Assembly: GCF_002355595.1 (NCBI RefSeq)
Contig: NZ_AP017422.1
Location: 682,001-746,000 of the forward strand
Source of the DNA: Filimonas lacunae
GTDB lineage: Bacteria; Bacteroidota; Bacteroidia; Chitinophagales; Chitinophagaceae
Length of the DNA stretch: 64,000 nt
Reading direction: 5' to 3'
Numbering within the stretch: the first letter of the stretch is position 1; the number at the start of each line of letters is the position of its first letter. Position numbers and translations under genes: made by a program. The notes below the pieces were generated by a model. That model made no database searches. It was not told the DNA's origin and worked only from the letters and a program-made list of their open reading frames with translations. Of this stretch, positions 35,762 to 45,101 are shown in pieces.

Positions 35762-38377
35762 TTATTTAGGTTGCGTGAAATAATGAATTGTGTTATAAAT
35801 GTTCAGGAATTTAGCGGCCCTTTTGCGTAAAGGCACTTGTTTGCGTACACTGGCTATAAATGGTTTATAAAATTCTTGTACCACCGCTTCTTCCTGTGTG
35901 GTGAAAGGCAACGAGCTGTACTTCAGTTTCTGATATACGTTGCTGAATACAATAAAGCGTGTGCCAAATTGGGCATCTGTTTGGGCTGCATACTCACCCG
36001 GGCTTTTATGATTGCGGGCATAACCCAGCTGGTTTAAATAATACATCGCAGCCCTGTATTGATTATATGCTTTGTTTGAAGCAGGTTTATTGCCTTTTGC
36101 ACGCATATGCAGCACTTGCCAGATGATCCATGGCATTGCAAACACCAGCACTAAAAGGGCGGCTGCTACTATCAACACCGTGGCCAGCACTTTTAACCAG
36201 TTAACAGGTTCAATGTTCTCAAACATGTTTTTATGCGGTGGGGTGGTGGCTTCGTCTTCAATAATCTTAATCTGGTCGGTAGGGGCAGGCTTAGGTACAC
36301 GTTTCAGTACGTCTTTAATAGTTTCTACCGGCGTAGCGGTCATGTCTTTTAATACTTCGGCCGAAGAGGCAGCGGTAATGTGCATGTCTTTACGTAATGC
36401 ACTAAATGGCACTACGCCAGAATCTGCCGAAACCTGTGCTATGGCTCCATCCACGCTCAGTGTATCCGGGCGTGTGGTTTCATAGTTCTGATCGTGAAAC
36501 AGTAATTTATCTACTGTCATTACCAGTTTTTTGGTGGTGCTGTCAACCGATACTATATGTCCGTCAGCTACCATATAAGCCTGTTGCATGCTTAACGGTG
36601 GCGTTTCGTCGGGCTGGTCGGCATCGTGGGCTTCCTGATCGGGAATGGTGGTATCGAAATCTATCCAGCCATAACCGGGAAAATATACTTGTACCCAGGC
36701 GTGCGCCTGGTCTTCGTAAAACCAATACCAGCCAGGGTTTTTACTGCTACGGTCCACTGTTAAAAAGCCGGTGGCTATACGCGAAGGAATCCCCATGGCG
36801 CGTAACATAAACAAGGTGGCACCTGCGTAATAAGCACAATAGCCTTTTCGGTTTTCAAATAAAAAGTAGGTGAGTTTATTCGCGCTGGGCATACCAGGTA
36901 TGCCAGGGTTATTTTCATATTTAAAAAGCGGTTGCCCAAACTCATCTTTACCTGTAAAATAATCTCTGATGGCTACCATCTTGTCCAGTGGGGTAGCGGC
37001 CCCCTGTGTTATTTGACCTGCCAATGTTTTAATACGACCGTATTCCGCATCCTGCGGCATAAAGGTGTAGTATTTCATAAAGCTATCAGGTATGCTGGTA
37101 TAGTCGGTTACCTGACGCAGTGTTTTAAAACGTTGTTCCTGGAAGCTTTCCAGCATCTGGTTACCGGCCGGGTTATAAATGAAGTAGGCGCTGTTTAAAT
37201 CGCTCACCCACATCTTAGCGCGGTAGGCGCTTTTGTATTTATCCTTATAGTCTGCTTCTACAGGTAACGGCTGACAAAAGAAGGCAGTAGAAGGCGCCAC
37301 AAAATCAGAAGGAGATAATAAGGTTTTATATATTTCTGCGGTTACTACTTTCCGTGCTTTGGTAGCATGTGTATTTTTTATAACGGAAGAATCTGTTTTG
37401 GCAAAGTAGATAGGTATTTTAGAAGGATCGGGCCTGAACAGATCATTGTCGGGCATTTTATTGTCCATTTCAAAGGTCTGTGTCAGCGTATCAAATCTGG
37501 TATAATAATAAGCGGTAAAATAAAGCGGGTTGGGTGTTTTACCGTCTTCAAAAAAATTATCCAGTTTGGCTACAAACACCAGCCGTTTGCCTTTATTCAG
37601 TGAACCGGTCAACTGGGTCTGGTCTTTATTGCTAATGGTGCCATCCCGGTTGTCTTTGGTCATGCTTTCCTGGTTGCTCTTGTTTTTATCATACTTGCCT
37701 TCGCCATGTCCCCATTCTTTTTCTACTGCTTTAAAGTCTTTATCAAAAGCTTTTAACACCGCAAAGAATAACACGGCCATCACTATGCCAAAGCCCACCA
37801 TTCTTTTGGTAACAAACCATCCAAAATGTCTTTCTGATGGGTTCATGTTACGTATCAGCTCAGCGGTATAAATGATATACACGGCATAAGCCAGTGTAGG
37901 TAAAAAGGCCGCGATAATAGCCCGGGCTGTAATGTCGTTGGTTTTGCTAATGGTAACTATTTGTATCGCCAGCAAAAACACACTCCAGAATACCGTAAAA
38001 TAGCGCGAGCGGGAAAAGCCAAAGCCGCATATCCATCCAATAGAAAATAAAATGGAAAAGATGAGGAATTGCACCGATACAAAAAAAGCGTCAAATTCTC
38101 CCACGGTAATACTGCCCATGTATGTATAAGTAGCATAGCCTACCACAAACAGTACGGCAGCGGTGGTGATAAAACGAAAGCGGTAGCTATATAAAATAAT
38201 AGCCCCGGCTATACCACCGGCAAAGTAAAGCGATTGCTTTTCCCAGTTATTGCGTAATATATCTTCATAGCGATTCAGGTTCCACAGCAGGTAAGCCATT
38301 AATATTACTGTGGGCACTGCCAGCAGCAGCAATTGAGCCAATACCTTTTTCGCGTTATGTACGTTTCCTATCTTCAT
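35762..38377 (-). CDS. Membrane-bound transglutaminase-like protein with DUF4129-type C-terminus
   Basis: The 871-residue protein has several N-terminal transmembrane helices (about 15-215), a periplasmic domain, a transglutaminase core (about 440-600) and one more helix (about 725-750) before a cytoplasmic C-terminal part. The papain-like triad is Cys-514 (KGYCAYYAG), His-559 (QAHAWVQVY) and Asp-573 (GWIDFD). The core may cross-link or hydrolyse peptides or peptidoglycan; the family is poorly studied. The DUF58 gene ends 2 bases upstream and the MoxR gene follows 9 bases downstream, so they are almost certainly one complex or pathway. Confidence 0.9.
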   Translation of the reverse strand: MKIGNVHNAKKVLAQLLLLAVPTVILMAYLLWNLNRYEDILRNNWEKQSLYFAGGIAGAIILYSYRFRFITTAAVLFVVGYATYTYMGSITVGEFDAFFVSVQFLIFSILFSIGWICGFGFSRSRYFTVFWSVFLLAIQIVTISKTNDITARAIIAAFLPTLAYAVYIIYTAELIRNMNPSERHFGWFVTKRMVGFGIVMAVLFFAVLKAFDKDFKAVEKEWGHGEGKYDKNKSNQESMTKDNRDGTISNKDQTQLTGSLNKGKRLVFVAKLDNFFEDGKTPNPLYFTAYYYTRFDTLTQTFEMDNKMPDNDLFRPDPSKIPIYFAKTDSSVIKNTHATKARKVVTAEIYKTLLSPSDFVAPSTAFFCQPLPVEADYKDKYKSAYRAKMWVSDLNSAYFIYNPAGNQMLESFQEQRFKTLRQVTDYTSIPDSFMKYYTFMPQDAEYGRIKTLAGQITQGAATPLDKMVAIRDYFTGKDEFGQPLFKYENNPGIPGMPSANKLTYFLFENRKGYCAYYAGATLFMLRAMGIPSRIATGFLTVDRSSKNPGWYWFYEDQAHAWVQVYFPGYGWIDFDTTIPDQEAHDADQPDETPPLSMQQAYMVADGHIVSVDSTTKKLVMTVDKLLFHDQNYETTRPDTLSVDGAIAQVSADSGVVPFSALRKDMHITAASSAEVLKDMTATPVETIKDVLKRVPKPAPTDQIKIIEDEATTPPHKNMFENIEPVNWLKVLATVLIVAAALLVLVFAMPWIIWQVLHMRAKGNKPASNKAYNQYRAAMYYLNQLGYARNHKSPGEYAAQTDAQFGTRFIVFSNVYQKLKYSSLPFTTQEEAVVQEFYKPFIASVRKQVPLRKRAAKFLNIYNTIHYFTQPK

Positions 38378-38379
38378 GC

Positions 38380-39750
38380 TTATCTTACAACGGGTTTTTC
38401 ATACTGGGCCAGTAAATGCTTTATCTTCTTCTCATTGGCAAGTATCCGGCTTCTTAAGCGCGAAAAGCGCCAGCGCGATTTATACACTTCATACGAGTTG
38501 GCTTCCTGGCTTACAAACAACCACTGCAGCCATTGACTGGCGTAGGCACCACGTATGCTTTTGCTTAATTGCACAAACACAAAAGTGATGTCGTTACCAT
38601 GCTGTTCTACCAACCGGGCTACTTCGTCATAACTGTTTAAGGAAGAAATCACTACAACTGCCGCATCCTTTGGCTTTATATAGGTGTGTAAATCTTTATC
38701 GGTTTGCCAGTGACTGGCGGTGATGCTGTATTGTACGGCTTGCTTTACATCGGTAAGGGCGGGGGCTACTACCTGTTGGTCGGCAATATATTCTACTTCA
38801 AATCCCTGCTTTACCAGTTGCAGATAGGTGTTCCATACAGCGGTTTTGAAATAGTCCTGGAAAGGGAAATGTATTACTTCATTATTAGTGATATCAAAGC
38901 CGGTATGAAAAGAAGCAAACAAACATAAGTGCGAAGCGTATGGATCCTGTATTTCAGGGGTACGCACCACCAGTTCGCGGTTACGTGCATATATCTTCCA
39001 TACAATTCTTCTCACATCGTCATGCGCTTCAAAGTTCTTATAATGTAAATGCTCGCCTTCTACTTTTTTTAGTTCTTCAATGCGCTGATTGGTTTCTTCT
39101 GTTTTGCGGGGCGCTGCCTTTATTTCTGCTGTTTTTTCCACCTGCGGACGTATATAAAAGCGGCTGTTGCAGGGAAGGGTAAAGGTGAACGAAAAAAACT
39201 GCAGAAAATCTTCAAAGTACACCATCACTTTAGCCACATTATACTCCCTTATTTGAGGTAGGGGCCATTCATACACACCTTCCAGCACGGCAATATTATT
39301 TTTCTGTCCTTTTTGTGGCACCAATGTAAACTTGTTGCTGTATTGGTTATCGTCGTAAATAAGCCGGAGTTTAATAAAACCCAGTATAGGTTTTAACACA
39401 GGAGCAATGTACACGTGTACCAGCTGCCGGGCCGGATGTTTTACATTTTCAGCCGGTGTGTCTATTCTGCATTCCACTTTGTTACGCCTTTTTTTCAGTG
39501 TAAAAACAATAAATGAAAGCAGCACCGTTAAAAAAGCAAAGGAAACCAGTATGGTTAAACTGGCAAATGCCACCAGCAGTAACAGTGAAAATATAGCACT
39601 GAAAGAGGTTTCGGGCATGTGTTGCTGCTGCAATAGCCATAAGAATGCCAGCCAGCTGCTGATAACAAACAGTAAGAAGTACCAGGTTACGGGCACATAC
39701 ATGACTGCCTGTTTACAAGCACGGATTGTATTGGATAAACGCCTGTTCAT
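38380..39750 (-). CDS. DUF58 domain-containing membrane protein
   Basis: The 456-residue protein has N-terminal transmembrane helices (about 20-86). The DUF58 core contains the hallmark (about 238-262) AHDDVRRIVWKIYARNRELVVR, corresponding to the family's G-D-x-x-R-x-I-x-W-x-x-x-A-R. The following part has a vWA-like fold without a clear MIDAS motif (DxSxS). DUF58 proteins are the usual partners of MoxR ATPases. It is the first gene of the four-gene operon; the upstream gap to the divergent methyltransferase is 96 bases and should hold its promoter. Confidence 0.9.
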   Translation of the reverse strand: MNRRLSNTIRACKQAVMYVPVTWYFLLFVISSWLAFLWLLQQQHMPETSFSAIFSLLLLVAFASLTILVSFAFLTVLLSFIVFTLKKRRNKVECRIDTPAENVKHPARQLVHVYIAPVLKPILGFIKLRLIYDDNQYSNKFTLVPQKGQKNNIAVLEGVYEWPLPQIREYNVAKVMVYFEDFLQFFSFTFTLPCNSRFYIRPQVEKTAEIKAAPRKTEETNQRIEELKKVEGEHLHYKNFEAHDDVRRIVWKIYARNRELVVRTPEIQDPYASHLCLFASFHTGFDITNNEVIHFPFQDYFKTAVWNTYLQLVKQGFEVEYIADQQVVAPALTDVKQAVQYSITASHWQTDKDLHTYIKPKDAAVVVISSLNSYDEVARLVEQHGNDITFVFVQLSKSIRGAYASQWLQWLFVSQEANSYEVYKSRWRFSRLRSRILANEKKIKHLLAQYEKPVVR

Positions 39751-39846
39751 GATTGATTGACAAGTTAAGGCAAAGAAGCATTTCTTGTTTTATTTTTAAC
39801 TCAAACTTTACTTTAATGTGTAACAAACTCGTTTCTTTGCCTTCCG

Positions 39847-40746
39847 ATGAGTCAAACGATCATGTATACACAATGCCCCGGCTGTAGCCATACTAATATA
39901 TCCCCTGTTCTGGATGCGCAGGACCATACTGTTAGCCACGAAACATTTTCCATTTGGGAATGCGGAAACTGTACCCTTCGCTTTACACAAAACGTGCCTG
40001 AACCGGCGGCTATTGGCAGGTATTATCAATCAGATGCTTATGTATCGCATTCCGATACTAAAAAAGGACTGATTAACCGCCTGTATCATATCGTAAGAAA
40101 CATTACCCTTCAGCAAAAGCATAAAATGATAACGGCTGTAAGTGGTAAAAAAACGGGTAGTTTGCTGGACGTAGGGGCGGGCACCGGTGCATTTGCGGCG
40201 GTAATGCAACAAAATGGCTGGAAAGTAACAGGGCTGGAACCCGACGAAACCGCCCGCGCCAATGCACAACAAAACCACGGGTTAACATTACAAACGCTGG
40301 AAAGCCTGCATACTTTGCCTGCTGCCAGTTATGATGTTATTACCATGTGGCATGTGCTGGAACATGTACACGATTTGCATGGATATTTAAACCGTTATCA
40401 GTCTGTTCTTCAACAAAGCGGTACATTGGTTATAGCAGTGCCTAACTATACCAGTTTTGATGCGCAGCATTATGGCGCCAGCTGGGCCGCCTACGATGTG
40501 CCACGCCACCTGTATCATTTTTCACCTGCTTCTATGCGTTCCCTGCTGGCACAGCATGGGTTTGAGGTGGTAGCCTTAAAGCCTATGAAATTTGATAGCT
40601 TTTATGTGAGCATGTTAAGTGAGCAATATCTCACCGGTAAATCCAACCTGTTTGCAGCCTTTATCAATGGATGGAAGAGCAATAAAAAAGCTGCTTCTTC
40701 TCCCGAAAAAAGCAGCTCTGTTATTTACATCGCTAAAAAGCGCTAG
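39847..40746 (+). CDS. Class I SAM-dependent methyltransferase with N-terminal zinc-ribbon-like segment
   Basis: The 299-residue protein starts with two Cys pairs (CPGC at 10-13 and CGNC at 39-42) spaced like a zinc ribbon. The Rossmann methyltransferase domain follows, with the SAM loop LLDVGAGTGAFAAVM (about 106-120), VTGLEPDE and the motif-IV region DVITMWHVLEHVHD. The last part (VPNYTSFDAQHYGASWAAYDVPRHLYHFSP) is typical of the Methyltransf_23-type family often tied to sugar or cell-surface modification. The substrate is unknown. A one-mismatch -7 box (TTTCTTTG, 39832-39839) lies 7 bases before the start. Confidence 0.85.
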   Translation: MSQTIMYTQCPGCSHTNISPVLDAQDHTVSHETFSIWECGNCTLRFTQNVPEPAAIGRYYQSDAYVSHSDTKKGLINRLYHIVRNITLQQKHKMITAVSGKKTGSLLDVGAGTGAFAAVMQQNGWKVTGLEPDETARANAQQNHGLTLQTLESLHTLPAASYDVITMWHVLEHVHDLHGYLNRYQSVLQQSGTLVIAVPNYTSFDAQHYGASWAAYDVPRHLYHFSPASMRSLLAQHGFEVVALKPMKFDSFYVSMLSEQYLTGKSNLFAAFINGWKSNKKAASSPEKSSSVIYIAKKR

Positions 40747-41570
40747 TTCAATTTAATTTCAAACAGTGCCGGCCATTGTTTGCCGGTTACGTAAAACGTG
40801 TTGGTGGCAGCGTTAAAAGCAATGCCATTCAGCACGTCCTGGTCAGGATCGGGTATGCTGCCCTGATCGTATGTTTTACCACTTTTCTGAAAAATATCCT
40901 GTAAGTCTAACATCGCTTCCACCTTACCGGTTTCCGGGTTAATTTTCAAAATGTAGTTAGTCAGGTATTTATTGGCGTACACGAAACCGTTTACCAGTTC
41001 CAGCTCGTTCAGGTTTTCTACCGGGCCGTAGTTATTGGTTACACCTACTGTTTTTATAATTTTGAAAGTGGCCGGGTCTACAAAATACAAATTGCTGCTA
41101 CCTGTGCTAATAATCAGGCTTTTACCATCGGTGGTAATGCCCCAGCCTTCATAATCCCAGGTAAATTCTTCTATCTTTTTAAAAGTAGCCAGGTCGTACA
41201 CATGCACCTTATGGTTTTGCCAGGTAAGCTGGTATATCTTATTGTTTAGTATGGTAATGCCTTCGCCAAACTCGTTTTTAGCAATCAGTTCCTGTTGTTC
41301 TGCCTTACCCGATTCCAGGTTTAGCTTCGCCAACCTGCTAAATCCTTCCCGTCCGGTGCCTTCATACAGTGCATTGTTGTGCCAGATAAGTCCCTGGGTG
41401 TAAGAAGAGGTGTCGTGCGGAAAAACCTTTACTACCGTATAGCCCATTGCAGCAGGAGCCGGGTTGCTGGTGTTAGTGGTGTTTTCGTTGTCGCTTGCCC
41501 CTTTTTCAGTTTCGTTACCACAGGAAAATACTAATACACTTAAGCCTATCCAGGCGTATTTTTTTATCAT
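40743..41570 (-). CDS. Glutaminyl-peptide cyclotransferase (plant/bacterial type), lipoprotein
   Basis: The 275-residue product has a lipoprotein signal with Cys-17 (VLVFSCGNE) and a Ser/Asn/Thr linker. Then comes the five-bladed beta-propeller of Glu_cyclase_2: HDTSSYTQGLIWHNNALYEGTG, EFGEGITILNNKIYQLTW, WDYEGWGITTDGKSLIISTGSSNL, LNELELVNGFVYANKYLTNYI, DVLNGIAFN. These blades carry the family's conserved Thr-Gln-Gly and Glu/Trp/Asn sites. The enzyme forms N-terminal pyroglutamate on exported proteins. It overlaps the convergent methyltransferase stop by 4 bases. A TACATTTG promoter box lies 35 bases upstream. Confidence 0.9.
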   Translation of the reverse strand: MIKKYAWIGLSVLVFSCGNETEKGASDNENTTNTSNPAPAAMGYTVVKVFPHDTSSYTQGLIWHNNALYEGTGREGFSRLAKLNLESGKAEQQELIAKNEFGEGITILNNKIYQLTWQNHKVHVYDLATFKKIEEFTWDYEGWGITTDGKSLIISTGSSNLYFVDPATFKIIKTVGVTNNYGPVENLNELELVNGFVYANKYLTNYILKINPETGKVEAMLDLQDIFQKSGKTYDQGSIPDPDQDVLNGIAFNAATNTFYVTGKQWPALFEIKLN

Positions 41571-41605
41571 AATAATCTAAATATGACCAGGTTAATACTA
41601 AAAAT

Positions 41606-41613
41606 CAAATGTA
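41606..41613 (-). promoter_or_regulatory. -7 promoter box for the glutaminyl cyclase gene
   Basis: Minus-strand TACATTTG, a perfect TAnnTTTG match, lies 35 bases before ATG 41570. Confidence 0.55.
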
Positions 41614-41739
41614 AAACAATGTGTGTATTAAATGCCTGTATGTTCATTGGCGGGTGAATTTTGTCATTTTGTTGGCATAAAAGGTTATTTAGTCCATAAC
41701 TGGCTGGCCGATTATAGTGCCCGGTGGGTCACATTTAAC

Positions 41740-41769
41740 TTGTTATGTTGTGGCAGGATGCTATTTTTG
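41740..41769 (+). promoter_or_regulatory. Promoter for the DUF4197 gene
   Basis: TTG (41740-41742), a 19-base spacer and TATTTTTG (41762-41769) match both the -33 and the -7 Bacteroidota elements. The ATG follows 19 bases downstream. This is the best-formed two-part promoter I found in the window. Confidence 0.65.
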
Positions 41770-41788
41770 ACTACCTTATAACTCCGAT

Positions 41789-42559
41789 ATGAAAAGATTT
41801 TTCGTGTTATTTTCAGTTGCCCTGGTTTCTTATGGTACTTCTCAGGCGCAGTTAAGCAAATTTTTAAAGAAGGATACTTCTTCTACCAGCAAATCTTCTG
41901 GCCTTAGCAGCCTTCTTAAATCAGTAACCGGCAGTGGCAGTTCTGATTCTTTAAGCTCTAGCACTATTGCCAGCGGTTTAAAAGAAGCGTTGAGTCAGGG
42001 TGTACAAAAAGGTACTACCAAATTATCCTCTGTGGATGGTTTCTTTAAAGATGCAGCAGTGAAAATTCTGTTACCTGCAGAAGCGCAGAATGTAGAAAAG
42101 AAATTACGCAGTGTTGGTTTAGGTTATATGGTAGATAGCGCTATCCTTACTATGAACCGCGCAGCAGAAGATGCTTCTAAAAGTGCAGCACCTATTTTCG
42201 TAAATGCTATTAAAGAGATGAGCATTACCGATGCCGTAGGTATTTTAAAAGGTTCTGACACTGCAGCTACCACTTATTTAAAGGTAAAAACCACTTCTCC
42301 TTTAGCAGCCGCTTTTAAGCCGGTGATTGAAACTTCATTGTCTAAAGTAGGGGCTACCAAACATTGGAATACGTTGATCACTGCTTACAACAAAATACCA
42401 TTGGTGTCTAAAATCAATCCTGATTTAAGCGCCTATGTTACTGAAAAAGCATTAACAGGTGTGTTTTACCAGGTAGGGCAGGAAGAAAAGGCCATTCGTA
42501 AAGATCCTGTTGCCCGTACCACTGATCTGTTGAAAACAGTATTTGGAAGCAGCAAATAA
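41789..42559 (+). CDS. DUF4197 domain-containing exported protein
   Basis: The 256-residue product has a signal peptide (1-20, ending TSQAQ), a Ser-rich linker (about 30-62) and a DUF4197 domain (about 60-250). Recognisable segments are IASGLKEALSQGVQKGTTKLSS, DAAVKILLPAEAQNVEKKLRSVGLG, MNRAAEDASKSAAPIF and YNKIPLVSKINPDLSAYVTEKALTGVFYQVGQEE. The family is widespread in Gram-negative bacteria and has no known function; it is helical and probably periplasmic. The MFS gene follows 27 bases downstream with its own promoter box. Confidence 0.9.
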   Translation: MKRFFVLFSVALVSYGTSQAQLSKFLKKDTSSTSKSSGLSSLLKSVTGSGSSDSLSSSTIASGLKEALSQGVQKGTTKLSSVDGFFKDAAVKILLPAEAQNVEKKLRSVGLGYMVDSAILTMNRAAEDASKSAAPIFVNAIKEMSITDAVGILKGSDTAATTYLKVKTTSPLAAAFKPVIETSLSKVGATKHWNTLITAYNKIPLVSKINPDLSAYVTEKALTGVFYQVGQEEKAIRKDPVARTTDLLKTVFGSSK

Positions 42560-42574
42560 ACCTTTCACTGCACG

Positions 42575-42582
42575 TAACTTTG
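42575..42582 (+). promoter_or_regulatory. -7 promoter box for the second MFS transporter gene
   Basis: TAACTTTG matches TAnnTTTG and ends four bases before ATG 42587. It predicts a leaderless transcript in addition to read-through from the DUF4197 gene. Confidence 0.5.
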
Positions 42583-42586
42583 CTTC

Positions 42587-43777
42587 ATGGAAAAAAAGCC
42601 GGAGCATGTGTTAAGTCGTGGGCAGATTGTGTTAATGGCTGCCTGCACGGGATTAATTGTAGCTAACATTTATTATTGTCAGCCATTAATTCTACCTATC
42701 AGTAAAGAGTTTGGAGTTGCGAAAGAAAAAGCAGGTAATATTACCGTGCTTACACAAATAGGATACGCCCTGGGTTTGCTTTTTCTGGTACCGTTGGGCG
42801 ATATGCTGGAAAGAAAGAAACAGATACTGTTCACTACTTTAACAGCAGTCCTTTCTTTAATACTGGCCGCCAAGTCTACATCACTGCTGATGTTGGAAAT
42901 AGCCAGTTTTTTAATAGGTTTTACTTCTGTTATTCCTCAGTTAATATTACCATTAGCCGCCCACCTTGCAGCGCCCGAAAAGCGAGGCAAGGTGGTAGGT
43001 TCTATTATGAGCGGCCTGTTAGTTGGCATTCTGCTGTCGCGTACCCTTAGTGGTTGGGTTGGTGTATGGATGGGCTGGCGCAGCATGTTCTGGATAGCAG
43101 CCGGCATTACCGCCAGCCTGTTGTTGCTGATGCGCGTGTTGTTACCACATAGTAAGCCTCACTACACCGGTTCCTATAGCTCATTAATGCAATCCCTGTT
43201 AACATTGGTAAAAGAACAACCGCTGCTGCGTGAAGCTTCTGCTATCAATGCATTGGCTTTTGGTGCTTTTAGCATGTTCTGGACAGCGATGGTGTTGCAT
43301 TTGAGTAGTGAGCCTTTTAATTATAACAGTGATACCATCGGTATGTTTGGCCTGGCGGCCGCTGCCGGTGCGTTAATAGCACCGCTGATAGGCGGTTCGG
43401 CCGATAAGCGTAACCCACGCGTGCCTATCGGGTACGGTATAATGGTAATCGCCTGCTCTTACCTGTTGTTCCTGATTTTTCCGCATACATTGGCCGTGTT
43501 AATAGTGGGTATTGTTATACTGGATTTGGGTATACAGGCTATTCACGTATCTAATCAAAGCCGCATTTACGCTTTATTGCCGCAGGCGCGTAACCGCTTG
43601 AACACTGTGTTTATGACAGTGAGCTTTATAGGCACTTCCTTAGGTTCGGCAGTGGGATTGATCGTGTGGTCGGCAGCTGGTTGGACGGGTGTATGTCTGG
43701 CAGGCATAGTTTTAATGGTACTGGCCTTTATCATTTATGCAATCACTTATAAAAAAGCATTAGATCCCATTTTATAA
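42587..43777 (+). CDS. MFS transporter (YnfM-like)
   Basis: The 396-residue protein has about 12 transmembrane helices and the MFS motif A between helices 2 and 3 (PLGDMLERKKQ). The N-terminal ANIYYCQPLILPISKEFGVA is typical of the subgroup of sugar-efflux or drug-efflux MFS proteins near YnfM. The substrate is unknown. Unlike the pump gene at 2591-4185 it is intact. A serine hydrolase gene follows after 17 bases on the same strand. Confidence 0.88.
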   Translation: MEKKPEHVLSRGQIVLMAACTGLIVANIYYCQPLILPISKEFGVAKEKAGNITVLTQIGYALGLLFLVPLGDMLERKKQILFTTLTAVLSLILAAKSTSLLMLEIASFLIGFTSVIPQLILPLAAHLAAPEKRGKVVGSIMSGLLVGILLSRTLSGWVGVWMGWRSMFWIAAGITASLLLLMRVLLPHSKPHYTGSYSSLMQSLLTLVKEQPLLREASAINALAFGAFSMFWTAMVLHLSSEPFNYNSDTIGMFGLAAAAGALIAPLIGGSADKRNPRVPIGYGIMVIACSYLLFLIFPHTLAVLIVGIVILDLGIQAIHVSNQSRIYALLPQARNRLNTVFMTVSFIGTSLGSAVGLIVWSAAGWTGVCLAGIVLMVLAFIIYAITYKKALDPIL

Positions 43778-43794
43778 AACCTTCAGCTTACAAT

Positions 43795-45072
43795 ATGAGA
43801 AATGTATTTTACCTGCTGTCAGCCATGGCGCTGACAGCAGCAGCAACCGTAAATGCCCAGGAAGTATTGCATCCCGCCGCCCCGGCAGCGGCCCATGTTT
43901 CGGCCGAACGTTTACAACGTATCGACAAAACCATTCAGCAGTACATTGACAGCAACTGGTTGAAAGGTGCTATAGCACTTATTGCCCGTGATGGCAATAT
44001 TGTATATAACAAGGCATTCGGAACCGGTGGGGCAGAAGGGAACGCTACTATGCAAAAAGATAATATCTTTCGCATCGCTTCCCAAACCAAAGCCATTACC
44101 AGTGTGGCGGTAATGATGCTGTTTGAAGAAGGAAAGCTGCTGTTAGACGATCCCATTTCTAAATACATTCCTTCTTTTGCCAAACCACAGGTGCTGGATC
44201 AGTTTAACGAAGCCGATAGTTCTTATACTACCACACCCGCCAAGCGGGAAATCACTATCCGCGATCTGTTAACGCATACTTCTGGTATTGGTTATGCGGG
44301 CATTGGTGCTAAAAAAACAAAAGCTATTTATGCCAAGGCGAGTATTCCATCAGGTATAGGCAGTGATACATTTCATTTAGCTACTGCTATTACCCGTTTA
44401 GGAACTTTACCATTAGAGCATAACCCGGGAGAAAAATTCACTTATGGCTTAAACACCGATGTGTTAGGTTACCTGGTAGAGGTAGTGTCGGGTATGAGTT
44501 TAGACCAGTTTTTTAAAACACGCATCTTTGAGCCACTGGGCATGAAGGATACTTATTTTTACCTGCCACAGGAAAAACAAAATCGCCTGGTAGCACTATA
44601 CACAATAGATAAAGACACGAAAAAACTGGTTCCTTACCAAGAAAAACCGGGCATCGCTTTTTCTGTAGACTATGCTAAAAGAAAAGGTACTTATTATTCT
44701 GGTGGTGCAGGCCTGGTATCTACCGTACAAGACTATGCTATCTTTTTGCAGGCGTTGCTGAACGGAGGCATTTATAATGGAAAACGCATCTTATCGCCCC
44801 GTACCGTAGAACTCATGATTATGAATCAGGTAGGTGATATTCAGGTAGGGCTTAACAAGTTTGGTTTGGGGTTCGAAATCACCACCGAAAAAGGAATGGC
44901 TAAGCTGGGCGCTTCTACGGGTACTTTTTCCTGGGGAGGCTACTTTGGCACCATTTACTGGGCCGATCCGCAAAAGCACCTGGTAGGATTACTGTTTATT
45001 AACCAATCGCCGTTAACTCATGGCGAGATACAGGATAAGTTTAAAGCACTGGTATATCAAAGCCTGGATTAG
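43795..45072 (+). CDS. Serine hydrolase of the class C beta-lactamase family, exported
   Basis: The 425-residue protein has a signal peptide (1-22, ending VNAQ). It shows the SxxK nucleophile box Ser-96 to Lys-99 (IASQTKAIT), the second motif region FTYGLNTDVLGY (about 216-227, a known variant of YxN) and HTSGIGY. The C-terminal end has FSWGGYFGTIYWADPQKHLVGLLFINQS, comparable to the HxG region of the family. Members include esterases, D-aminopeptidases and beta-lactamases; penicillin hydrolysis cannot be claimed. It follows the MFS gene by 17 bases. Confidence 0.87.
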   Translation: MRNVFYLLSAMALTAAATVNAQEVLHPAAPAAAHVSAERLQRIDKTIQQYIDSNWLKGAIALIARDGNIVYNKAFGTGGAEGNATMQKDNIFRIASQTKAITSVAVMMLFEEGKLLLDDPISKYIPSFAKPQVLDQFNEADSSYTTTPAKREITIRDLLTHTSGIGYAGIGAKKTKAIYAKASIPSGIGSDTFHLATAITRLGTLPLEHNPGEKFTYGLNTDVLGYLVEVVSGMSLDQFFKTRIFEPLGMKDTYFYLPQEKQNRLVALYTIDKDTKKLVPYQEKPGIAFSVDYAKRKGTYYSGGAGLVSTVQDYAIFLQALLNGGIYNGKRILSPRTVELMIMNQVGDIQVGLNKFGLGFEITTEKGMAKLGASTGTFSWGGYFGTIYWADPQKHLVGLLFINQSPLTHGEIQDKFKALVYQSLD

Positions 45073-45090
45073 TTCCTAATCACAGGCTTT
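45059..45090. terminator. Hairpin spanning the serine hydrolase stop
   Basis: Arms AAAGCCTG-GATTAG (45059-45072) and CTAATC-CAGGCTTT (45076-45090) pair with one bulged A and a 3-base loop; the stop codon TAG lies in the left arm. It separates two convergent genes, though the T-runs are short. Confidence 0.55.
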
Positions 45091-45101
45091 GATGGTCGTT
45101 T

